A stretch of DNA of 64,000 bases. It comes from Cladophialophora immunda. Taxonomy: Eukaryota; Ascomycota; Eurotiomycetes; Chaetothyriales; Herpotrichiellaceae. Of this stretch, positions 54,816-64,000 are shown in pieces. The notes beneath the pieces are model-generated. The model saw only the letters and a program-made list of their open reading frames with translations. It made no database searches and was not told the origin of the DNA. The position numbers were made by a program, and so were the translations under genes. The DNA lies in assembly GCF_000835495.1 (NCBI RefSeq), contig NW_015622546.1, forward strand, positions 1,862,883 to 1,926,882. The letters are read 5' to 3'. Within the stretch, counting starts at the first letter, position 1, and each line of letters opens with the position of its first letter.

Positions 54816-57800
54816 ATGGCCCCGTACAAGGTCGCCTTGGTACCACCAAAAGGTGGTAGGCTTGACCTTGTTGTACCGTTCGATGGCAGTCGTACGTTCT
54901 CGGACCTTACCTCTGCTGTCATACAACGTGCCTCGAAGTACCGCTCCTTGCCTTCCTGTGTCCGACAAGATTGTTTGAAACTCTGCCTAGGCTCGGATGA
55001 TGGCTACCTGGTCGAGGCGGATGATATTATCCAGGATGTAATCGGCGCCATGGACGTGCTTTTCATCATCTTTCTTGACGGCCCGCTATCTGACGCTCAG
55101 GTTGGTGGCAATCAACCTTCTGCTAACGGTGCACGTCAAATTCGAATCATCACTCCAATATCGGCACAGCGAAATCCCGATGCCCGGAAAATCCCTCTCC
55201 TGAAAGACGGCCGCTATTACATCCAAGGCGCCAATTTCAGAGTCATATCAAGATGTTTTCAATACCAGGTTCGATCTTCACACCATTGAAGGCCCTATCA
55301 ACACCCCCAACCTCAGCTTGACACTTCAAGATGCTAGACTGGCTGATATTGCCGTCGAAGGCGTGCTTACGATATACGCCGTCGAATGGACATCTGATGG
55401 GAGTGGAAAGAAAGGGAGTGGGAAAGATGCCATTTTCACAGCTGCCAGCCACTGGAGGCTGCCTTCGGTCCAATCACATCGTGGCATGGCTGCTGTTTTA
55501 GCATCGCTTCGTGTATTCTCACACCTCACAGGGTCTGAAGAATTTGATGACCACCGTCAAAATGAAGTTCTCGGAGTACTCCATGTACTCACCCGTTTCC
55601 CGCCGGCAGTGAGAGCTGCCCACATTCTGATGGATGGAAAGAGCCTCAAACCAAACGAGAGTGCCGCCCTGGTGCAGAGCATTGCCGGGGTGGCAGAGGA
55701 GCTGATACCTCGGGAGCTCATATCGCATGATCTGAGTCGCAGTCTGGAAGGTGCGAGACTCGTCCTTGGACTGGTACTCCACAAAGCTCTCGGCCGACAG
55801 GCACAGGAAAATGAAGGTTGGGACACAGCAACGGCATCGAGACGCAGCCTGCCTTACATCACAGGATATCAGACTGTTGATTTGAAGGACGTCAAGACAC
55901 TAGAAGTGGTCACCGAGCCAATTTTGACGAATGTGGGCTTAGTCAACATGAGCGTCTTCGAAGCGTTCTCCATCTCTGGGCCCTTGAAACATAGCCCTTC
56001 GTGCTACCTTACAGACCGCAGTCAGGAAGATTTGGCACGGATTCGAGTGGCACTCCTGTACGGCGGCGTGGCTTCGGAGGCAACGTACTATGATGCAAAT
56101 GTCCTGAGGGCAGCAATCAGTCGGTCCACAGGTACGGAATCGCGGTCTATTGACATCCAGAGTCTATCCCGTTACCTTGCCTTGCTCGCTTTTTGGTGCG
56201 AGAAGACCAAACTTGTGGTTGTTGCACCTACTCGGCTGTCGGATGCAACCGCACCCTGTCTGACCCTCGACGGACATGGCAATATGGCGGTTTACACCGG
56301 AAGGCCTGCTTGCGCTGCACCAGGCCACGATCATGCATTGTTTCACCCGTTGACTGGAATCGAGGAGAATGTCGATGTTACGATCGTCGCTCAAATGCTA
56401 GAACCAATTCTGCTGGCTCGAAAGAAGGATGGCACCCACGTGTTGGATCTCTTCAGCTCGAGTTTCCGCCACAAAGAGTCTCTTCCAACTGAACTAGTTG
56501 TCTTCTGTGTTGACTGCAGCAACAGTATGAAGCAGTCCTCGGATTTTCCGGAGCTAGATGAAAGCGACGACGATGAGATCCTCCCACCCTTTCCCCGGTT
56601 TTATTCCAAGGCCGATTTTGATATTGTCGTGGATGACGAGGACAATACAGATGTTCCGTTGGATGTGATCAAGTCTTGGCTACGTGGCCACGAATCCTAT
56701 GAGGACATCCTTCATATCGTTCGTCACTGTCTTCTCGATTCCCAGGAAGTCTTGTCGAAGATTCTCGAGTTCTTGAGAGACTTGATACATCGAGAGCTAA
56801 CTCACTTAACGAAAAAGTGGCGGATTCACCCACAATGCGCCATGACTGCGGCTGCCAGGCGCCAATTTCGGTCCCTGATATGCATCCTTTCAGGGCTCAA
56901 CGTTCACGAAAGAGCCTTGTCCGATTATTTGCTCTTCAATGCCGAAGACCCGTCATTTGAATTAAAAGAATTCGCGTGGTCATATGGTGATGAAATACCT
57001 TGTCCCCCGCCCTCCGCCTCGACTGAGGAGACCATAGGACTGGATGATTTTTGTGTCGTCCCTAAGGAGTACCTCTGTCCAATCAGCCAAGTCCTTTTCG
57101 AAGATCCGGTGTCAACATCCGATGGATTTATGTTTGACAGACAGTCAATCGAGAGATGGTACTGTATCCGCAACAGCTCCCCATTGACGGGACTTCCTAT
57201 CACGGACACAACCTTGAGGCGTGACGAAGTTATGGCGAATCAGATCAAGTCCTGGGTCAAAGCGGAAGATATCATCGATTCTTTGCCGCCGACGCCTGAA
57301 CGCATCCGAGTCTTCATGCCCCAGTCAGGTTTTGTCATAGACTTCGTTGGCCCCTCAATCTTCTTCAGCAGAGAACTGCCAGGATCCTCACGTCTGTTGG
57401 ATTTACACAAGGTTGCATTTCGCGGGATGCGAGGTCTTTACTCCAGATTCTCGCTGTACATGGGAGGTGTCTATCTACCTTGCTCTGAAGAGAAGATGAT
57501 TCAAAAAGGAGTGGTAGGCGACCAGACTATTACCATCAGTCCCAACCACATCCCACACGGTGAATCCGGCCGAGGTTCGACAAGTCAAGAGCAAATGTGT
57601 CTCATTCGAGTATATGATATGTTTGATAATTCACTGGGGGTCCTCAACTACTGGGTACCATTGAACTCCGAACTTACATTCGGTTCTATTGTTTTCCGCA
57701 ATTGGAGATATCACGTCCAGCACAGCGGCTTTCACGACTGTGAACACGATATGTCTCCATTCACTGATATGCAAGACGGCGGCGATGGCGCAGTGTGTGC

Positions 57801-59371
57801 CCTAGAACATAAGTTGTGGACGCCACTGTCCGACTCTTTGAGGTTCCTTCCTCTAACCAAGATCCAAGAACATGAACCGATGTACGAACGCATGCGCGAC
57901 GCGGCGAAGAAGTCAGCCACAGCCCATGGCGATGGCACAGATCCGGCAGTCAATCAATCAAGCACGACCGCGGGAGAAGCCCGTTGCTATGGCCATTATC
58001 GAGTTCTGAAAGTGCGATTGGACCAATACGAGAGTCCAGAAGAGCAGGAGCAACAAAGACTGTACAGGCAGAGAGTGCCATCAAGGATGGCTGTGACCGA
58101 ACAGATCTTCTCGCAATTCATCAACAGACTAATTGCGTACAATTACCACACAAGCGTGGGCCTGGTCACCTTCGGGACAGAGGCGATGATCAGCCAGAAA
58201 GTGACGGACGTCATTGAAAACGTCCGACAGGCCGTGGAGGGTATGGAAGAAAAAGGCGACACTGCTCTATGGGACGCGCTTGCATTGGCGGCGGATCATC
58301 TAGTCGAAACGAGTCGTCGTTACCCTTGGGTCAAGAAGAGAATCATATGTCTTTCTGACGGCGAAGATACCAGTTCGGTCAAACAGGCGGAGGACGTTTG
58401 TCGAACCTTGATGCAGCATGGGATTGTGGTGGACTCGGTCTGCATTGGGCATGCGAGCAATCGTGCCTTGCAGACGATCTCTTATTTTACCGGAGGATAC
58501 AAATTTGTGCCCAACTCAGTGGAAGAGGCCTCTACCTTGTGCGAACTAGAGCCGGTGCTGTCGATCCATGAACGACCACCAGTAATTCGACCCACATCGG
58601 AGTACACTTTCAACTATGTGCGCGAGACTATGAGCTCAGACCCGGATCCCGTCACCAGTGATCATTTTCCTGCTCGCAAGACACATGAGAATCTACATGA
58701 CACATTCTTTCAACTCGGCCCTTTTGAAAGAACGACGAGTGCAAGATTCCCAACGCTTACTTCAGCTTCGTCGCTCCGAGAACCGAGAGTGCTGGAAGAA
58801 ATCCGCGACCTTATCAAGCGGCCTCATCCCTCGTACGACGTGTTCATTTCTGATAGCAACATGGCATTCTGGAAGATCGTGCTGCAAGGTCCCACCGGAT
58901 CGGCGTACGCAAGCGGAGCCTTTGTCCTATATCTGGACATGGGAGAGGACTACCCGCGAAAAGCTCCAAGTGGGCGATTTGTCACTCCTATCTTCCACCC
59001 CAATGTAAACAGACACGGGAGGATCTGGTAAGTTGTCCCCCTCCATCCCGCGCTGACTCTTGTCTTTTGGCTTAACATGGACTGAGACTGACGGCGTTTT
59101 GTGTTTCGCACTAAATAGTCATTCTATCTTCGACCGGAACTGGACGGTCGACACCACCAACAAGCAGATCCTCGACACCGTCTTCGGCCTCCTCCTCGTC
59201 CCCGAGTTCACCGACCCCATCAACACCGTGGTGACTTTGAATTACTACTGGGACGAAGTCGCCTTCAAGGACGAGGTGCAGAAGCACATCCAGAAACACG
59301 CGTCTAAGTCGAGAGCCGAGCTGGGCCGAGAGATTGTCGAGGGACCCGAAGGTGCGTTGCGCAACTTGTAG
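54816..59371 (+). CDS. U-box E3 / vWA / E2 (UBC) ubiquitin-system fusion protein
   Basis: About 1,470 residues. An N-terminal part (54816 to about 55200) is followed by one long frame (about 55240-59027) and a last exon 59119-59371 after a 91-nt intron (GTAAGT...AAATAG). The frame changes once between about 55100 and 55260; TTTCAG at 55235-55240 is a good acceptor but the donor is unclear. Domains by position: vWA metal motif DCSNS at 56512-56526; U-box 57061-57270 (EYLCPISQVLFEDPVSTSDG, IERW, SPLTGLP); the rest of vWA 58075-58480 (VGLVTFG, GDTALWDAL, LSDGED); E2 domain about 58790-59340 with HPN (58996-59004) and catalytic Cys encoded by TG at 59026-59027 plus T at 59119. The U-box would dock an E2 and the UBC domain carries ubiquitin, so E2 and E3 functions sit on one chain. 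Substrate unknown. Confidence 0.9.
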
Positions 59372-60048
59372 CACCTGCGGTCCTGGGTCCTGGCTAGCGC
59401 TTGCGGCGCCGGCGATCCTGTGGCGTGGAACTCAGAGAGAAGAAGAAAAAATATGGTGAAAAGCAACAAAGGGAAATGGATTTTGGGACACACCACGGCA
59501 ACAACGGCTGGCGGGCATCCTCAAAAAGAAAGGGTGTGAGAACTGATGGTGGGCGAGTGCAGTGGTGAAAACAAGCTCCTGGTTGACGAGGCGATGCGGC
59601 CAATCACAGGCTGCTGCTGGCTGGGCTGGGCTCGGCTCCGACATGGCTCGTCTTGGAGTGTGTCAGAGTACCTAATAATTACGGAGTAATGGTGGACTAA
59701 ACCAACAAAAAGCAAGTGCGACTTTCTAATACCCGGAGTGAAGGAATCGAAATTGAAATGAAAATGCAACGGAATGGCGATCAAACTGAGAACGTGCTGG
59801 GAAGGAAGGAACAGAGCGAGGCACAGAAGATCTGTAACAAGCTGATTAGGCGAACAAAATGTATTTCTGCTCTCTGTTGGGCTCTCGTCACCATGGCTTC
59901 TTGTCTATCTTCATACTCGTACTCGCACGAGGCACTCGCTCACGGCGGACGCATACATACGACGCTTCAAGACCAGCTCCTAGTTCCAATCCCAGCGCTT
60001 CATAACTCGCTAACAGAAAGATTTCACGTGCGAAGCGTGAACTTTGCT
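59372..60048. other. Intergenic, convergent 3' flanks
   Basis: Lies between the fusion gene and the end of the transporter gene. No supported feature. Confidence 0.5.
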
Positions 60049-61615
60049 TTACAGCTCCTGTGCCCTCTCGACGGCCACGACCTTCTCTTCGTGATACTTC
60101 TTGGTGCCGAGAGAGGCAACATCGTAGCCGTGCTTGATCAGGTAGTCCCGGAAGCGCTCGTCCTCCTTGGTGATGGTGTCTTGGCCGATATTGGGCAGGC
60201 AGAACAGGGCAACGAGGCCGGAGAAGATGCACAGGGCGCTGGAGACGTAGAAGGGATATTGACCCTGCTTGATGACGTTGTCGCCGGCGGCCTTGATGAT
60301 GTCCGGGAAGATGTAATTGCCGACGAAGGCGCCGATCTTGCCGCAGGCCGCAGCCAAACCGTAGTACATGCCACGGACCGAGGTGGCCGAGGTCTTGGAG
60401 GCGACTAGGCCGATGTTGTCACCAGGGCCGATCTCGCCGAGGGCAAGAAAGATGCCATAGATGACAACAAAGCCGCCGACATGGGAGGCCTGGTCGAGGT
60501 GCTTATAGATGGCGGTCATGATGAAGCCGACAATGCCCTGCAGTAAGACACCGGTGACGAGGCAGTACTTGGGGCCGATCCAGTCGGAAAGGAAAGCGCC
60601 GATGATGGCACCGGGAACGTAGAACAGGTTAATGACGGTGTTCCAGCCAAAGGATTTCCAGAGGGGTGCATCGGCAGGGAGCAGGAAGGCCAGCCATGAG
60701 GAAGAGTAGATGCCGAAGGAATAAGTGGAGAAGTCGTAGATGAACCAGATCAGGGAGACGATGATCAGACGCCACCAGTAGAACTTGAGGATCAGCCAGT
60801 ATGGGTAGTGGTTCATCTTGTTGCGGTGGTATTCCTCGGGTTCTTGCAGCTTGATCCGCAGCCAGAGGAGCGACAAGGGGGGAATGACGCCCAAGCCCAA
60901 TGCGATACGCCAGGCAGCGCGGAGGTGTTTATCGGTAAAGATCAGGGCCAGGATCATGGGCACGAAGGCTGCCACGACGAAACCAACGTCAATGGCCAGA
61001 TTGGTGAAGCAGATGAACCATCGGTTGCGGTGGCCGTGCTTGAGTTCACCGGTGCTCTCCGCGCACGCGACTGAGCCGGCTGGGTATTCTCCTCCGATAC
61101 CAACACCAAGAAGGAAGCGGTAGGCTGCCAATGCGGCGAAGAGGCCTTGGATGCTGCCGCCAGCGCCGTATGAACCTGCACCCAGTGCAGCGAAGACGAT
61201 CAGGATGATGGTGGAAATCAGGAGTGAGTGTCGGCGAGACCAATGGTCAGACAGATAACCGAAGACCAGCTGGCCCAATACTGTGCCAGCGAAGGCAATC
61301 GAGGCCACGTTGTTCTGGGCATCGGATTTGGTGTACTCGTCCTTGTAAATCGTCTTGAGCATGGTGTTGACCGATCCGATGACCTATACCTCAGTCGTCA
61401 GTCTCGTCCAACTTGATGTTTTGGTTCTTGGAGGCACCTACGCCATTGAGATAGCCATCAGAGAATAGTCCTGCACCGCAGGCCATGACAGGCCATGTTC
61501 GTTCCCATCTTGACTTTGGAGTGGCGTCAAGGGGAGCTTCGTGAACCGAGTACGAGCGTGCAGCCTCAGGGCCAAGTCTTTCTTCGATGATCTGCTTCTC
61601 AGGAGGAGTATCCAT
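60049..61615 (-). CDS. GIT1-like MFS transporter (phosphate / glycerophosphodiester type)
   Basis: Exons 61442-61615 and 60049-61383, intron 58 nt (GTAGGT...GGTATAG), 502 residues. The join reads SDGYLNG-VIGSVNTML. It has twelve predicted helices. MFS signatures are GYLSDHWSRRHSL (loop 2-3) and the family block RFLLGVGIGGEYPAGSVACAES, and the second half holds FLSDWIGPKYCL. The DGYLNGVIGSVN start and GGEYPAGS belong to the proton-coupled phosphate:H+ symporter branch that includes yeast Git1 (uptake of glycerophosphoinositol and glycerophosphocholine). The substrate is inferred from resemblance only. It sits at the plasma membrane. Confidence 0.9.
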
Positions 61616-62955
61616 TGTCACTGCAGAGGGGGTTTTGGCTTTGGGAGTTGGCTCTGGGACAAGATGTTGACAGATGAAGGGACAGACGGAGGGTGGATAT
61701 ATAACTTTTTTCGCAGAGCGACTGGCGAGCTGGGTCCGAGGCGAGGATCGACCATGTGCTGCTGGTGGTATCTAAGCGTGCATCAAGAGATCGAAGGGCG
61801 AGGCCGAAAGAAGAAACTGTATGCAGATGAACAGGCATATTGACGGCATGGAGTGGGGTGCGAGATACAAGGAACTGGCTGTAAAGCAGGTGGATGGAGG
61901 GGGGTGCAGGAGGACGTCAGAATCGAGGCCGAGGAGGGTGACGATGGGAGGAGAGAAGCAAAGGACGTCACAGTTGCCAGAACCACTAAGGTAGCTAGCC
62001 AGTTAGGTGGCCACTAACGAGTAAGGAAAGGGCACCTAGGGTAAGAGTTAGTTAGTGGGTTAGTTACACTGCTAGGTGGCTAGGTGTTCCTTGCCGGGCA
62101 TGGCGCCTGATAAAGGCCCCTGCCAAGTGCCAACACCCCCCAGAGATCATGCCCCAATGCAGCCTGGGGCCCGTTGCGAAGGATCACGCCCGCAAAAGGT
62201 GGCACTCGACACTTTGCCCATTGCAGCGGCCGAGGTCAAGACTGCGGGCTGCGTGAGTGGCTGGATTTCCCACAAGCGAACCTCCGACGGTAACATCGAG
62301 CCATCGACGGACTTCTCTCTTGTGCTGCAGATTCGGGATCGCCGCTGCGTGCAGTCTTCCACGCTCAGTTAGCGGGGCCCTCTGCTTCTCAGGAGAGTGC
62401 CCGTCCTCAGTAATCTTTGGCATAGCTCACCTGTCTACGACCACGGAGGACCTTCCCATCTCAGGGCCCTGGGGCCGCGTGGCCGTGGAGGTTCGCCGTC
62501 TTGTGTGCGCCGTCCCCTCTGACAGCGACCACACGTGCCTGCGCTCTGTCGAATGTATTGGCTGCGGAACGGAAGAACTATTGTGCCCACCAACTCCATT
62601 CTTCTTGAGGCGAGTGGGTGGCCCAGCGAGCAAGGTACGTTCTTTTTCATCTACACAGCATCTAACAGAAAAGAGATGCCCAGCCCGCTGTTCAGAGGCT
62701 TAATCGGCACAGAACTCCCGAATCAGGTCCTGTCGCGAAAAAGCTTGTCACTCGTATTCGCCTTGGCCATCAGCCGCATCGAACTACATCCCAACTCGTA
62801 TACACTCCGCGTCCGCCACATCTGGTACTCCCCTGTAGGTACATGAGAGAAATCTTGCCACAGAAAGAAAAAAAAAAGAGGCGGAAGATGGAAAACATAT
62901 GGACACATACCCCTCGCTCGACCCGTCCAGACCTCCTCCGAACCCCCGACCAACC
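61616..62955. other. Intergenic, 1.3 kb without a supported gene
   Basis: Promoter of the transporter and 3' flank of the ligase. Imperfect repeats of GTTAG/GCTAGGTGG occur at 61985-62085. Short frames lack motifs. Confidence 0.45.
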
Positions 62956-64000
62956 CTAGAGTTTCGCCTTGACCTTGTTCCCTCCATCTTCCTCCTTAGC
63001 CTTATCCTTGAGCAATCTCCGCAGGATCTTACCCGCAGCACTCTTTGGAATCTCGTCAATGAACCTCACGCCGCCTCGCAGTCTTTTGTGATTGGCCACT
63101 TTGCCTGCCAGCCATTGCACGATCTCTTCTGCGTCCTTCTCACTGGTCTTGCTGCGATCGCTGGCCACCACGTAAGCCCGAGGCACTTCGGTGTGCTGGA
63201 ATTCGTCGTACACCCCAATCACCGCGACGTCGTTGATCCCAGGGTGATCCATCAGTTTGCCCTCGAGCTCGGCTGGGGGTACCTGGAACCCCTTGTACTT
63301 GATCAGCTCCTTGACTCGGTCCGTGATGTAGAAATTGTGGTCTTTGTCTTGGAAGCCCACGTCCCCGGTCTTGAAATAGCCGTCTTCCGTGATGGCGTCC
63401 TTGGTCGCTTGCTCGTTCTTCCAATACCCCTTGAAAACGTTCGGTCCAGACAGCCATAGCTCTCCGGCCTCGCCGGGCCCAAGTTCTTTCCCGTCGGGCG
63501 ATATATACTTGGCCGTCATACTCGGGAACATCTTGCCCACACTTCCCACGGACGAGTACCATTCATCCCAGGGCTAGAATCGCCGTGTCAGCGGAGAAAA
63601 GAAACACCCTTCCGAAGCTCGATTGGGGTGTGGCACGCTTACCTGTGTGTGCGTCATGGGGGAAGTTTCGCTCAATCCATAGGCCTGGTTGATCTTGATC
63701 TTCAGTCTCTTGTGGACGGCATCGACCAGTTCTCGAGTCAAAGGAGCTGCACCGCTCGTGATCATCCTCACGCTGCTCAGGTCGTACTTGTCGACAATTT
63801 CGTCCCGAGACAGCCGCACAATGACCGGGGGCGCAACGTAAATGAACGTGATCTTGTGCTCCTGGACGGCCTTCAAAAACACCTCGAGATTGAACGCGGG
63901 CATCACCACAAGCTCAATGCCGCGATGCAGAGGCTGATGGATCAGTCCCGTGAGGCCGTAAATGTGGTAGAATGGTAACACCCCGAGGATCTTGTCGTTC
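62956..64000 (-). CDS. Acyl/aryl-CoA ligase (4-coumarate-CoA-ligase-like), partial, C-terminal part
   Basis: Only the 3' two thirds are present; the gene continues beyond 64000. Exons in the window are 63643-64000 and 62956-63573, intron 69 nt (GTAAGC...GCTAG), with the join TMTHTQ-type end MTHTQ-PWDEWYSS in phase. AMP-binding enzyme motifs: LPFYHIYGL, SGAAPL, QAYGLSETSP, GELWLSGPNVFKGYW, TGDVG, ITDRVKELIKYKGFQV and the catalytic Lys in KSAAGKILRR. The family activates a carboxylic acid with ATP to an acyl-AMP and then forms the CoA thioester. The C-terminus KVKAKL ends in AKL, an acceptable type 1 peroxisomal signal, so a peroxisomal location is likely. Acid specificity is not readable. Confidence 0.93.

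Overview
The window is nuclear chromosomal DNA of a filamentous ascomycete (Pezizomycotina). Genes are monocistronic, lie on both strands and carry short GT-AG introns of about 45-90 nt with CTAAC/CTGAC-type branch sites. The content is typical of such fungi: MAK5, ADE13, MED7 and RPN7 housekeeping genes, a DUF6536 membrane protein, a SUR7/PalI-type protein, a wax-synthase-domain acyltransferase and a NACHT-ankyrin receptor. The protein flavour suggests Eurotiomycetes, perhaps Chaetothyriales, but that placement is an impression only. There is no phage, plasmid, CRISPR, rRNA or convincing tRNA, and I see no transposase. One run of Ns (41772-42154) is an assembly gap.

Layout. 1-8 kb: a conserved fungal protein of unknown function, a long gene-poor stretch and an MDR oxidoreductase. 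9-14 kb: a three-exon patatin-like lipase and a DUF6536 membrane protein. 14.7-21 kb: a dense housekeeping block with two divergent pairs, MAK5/ADE13 and MED7/PAP2 phosphatase, followed by a 42-residue cysteine-rich microprotein. 23-26 kb: a flavin monooxygenase and an NTF2-like (SigF-like) membrane protein with a 13-nt first coding exon. 26.3-28.6 kb: gene-poor. 28.6-30 kb: a secreted protein built of collagen-like, Thr-rich and lectin-like parts. 30.6-42.5 kb: an accessory-looking region with a membrane-anchored fungal protein, a trypsin-fold protein, a wax-synthase-domain acyltransferase and an NLR-type NACHT-ankyrin receptor with near-identical repeats. 42.9-49.6 kb: an SDR, a SUR7-like protein and two alpha/beta hydrolases. 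49.7-53.8 kb: an alanine-type aminotransferase and RPN7. 54.8-59.4 kb: a very large ubiquitin-system fusion. 60-64 kb: a GIT1-like transporter and the 3' part of an acyl/aryl-CoA ligase that runs off the window.

The most striking object is the gene at 54816-59371. One polypeptide holds a von Willebrand A (vWA) domain whose metal-site motif is split by an insert carrying a U-box (E3), and it ends in a full E2 (UBC) domain. The E2 catalytic cysteine codon is assembled across the last intron. If that intron is retained, the protein stops one residue after the cysteine position, with Trp in place of Cys. Second in interest is the possible self/non-self recognition neighbourhood around 30.6-42.5 kb. 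Third is the cysteine-rich microprotein at 21254-21382.
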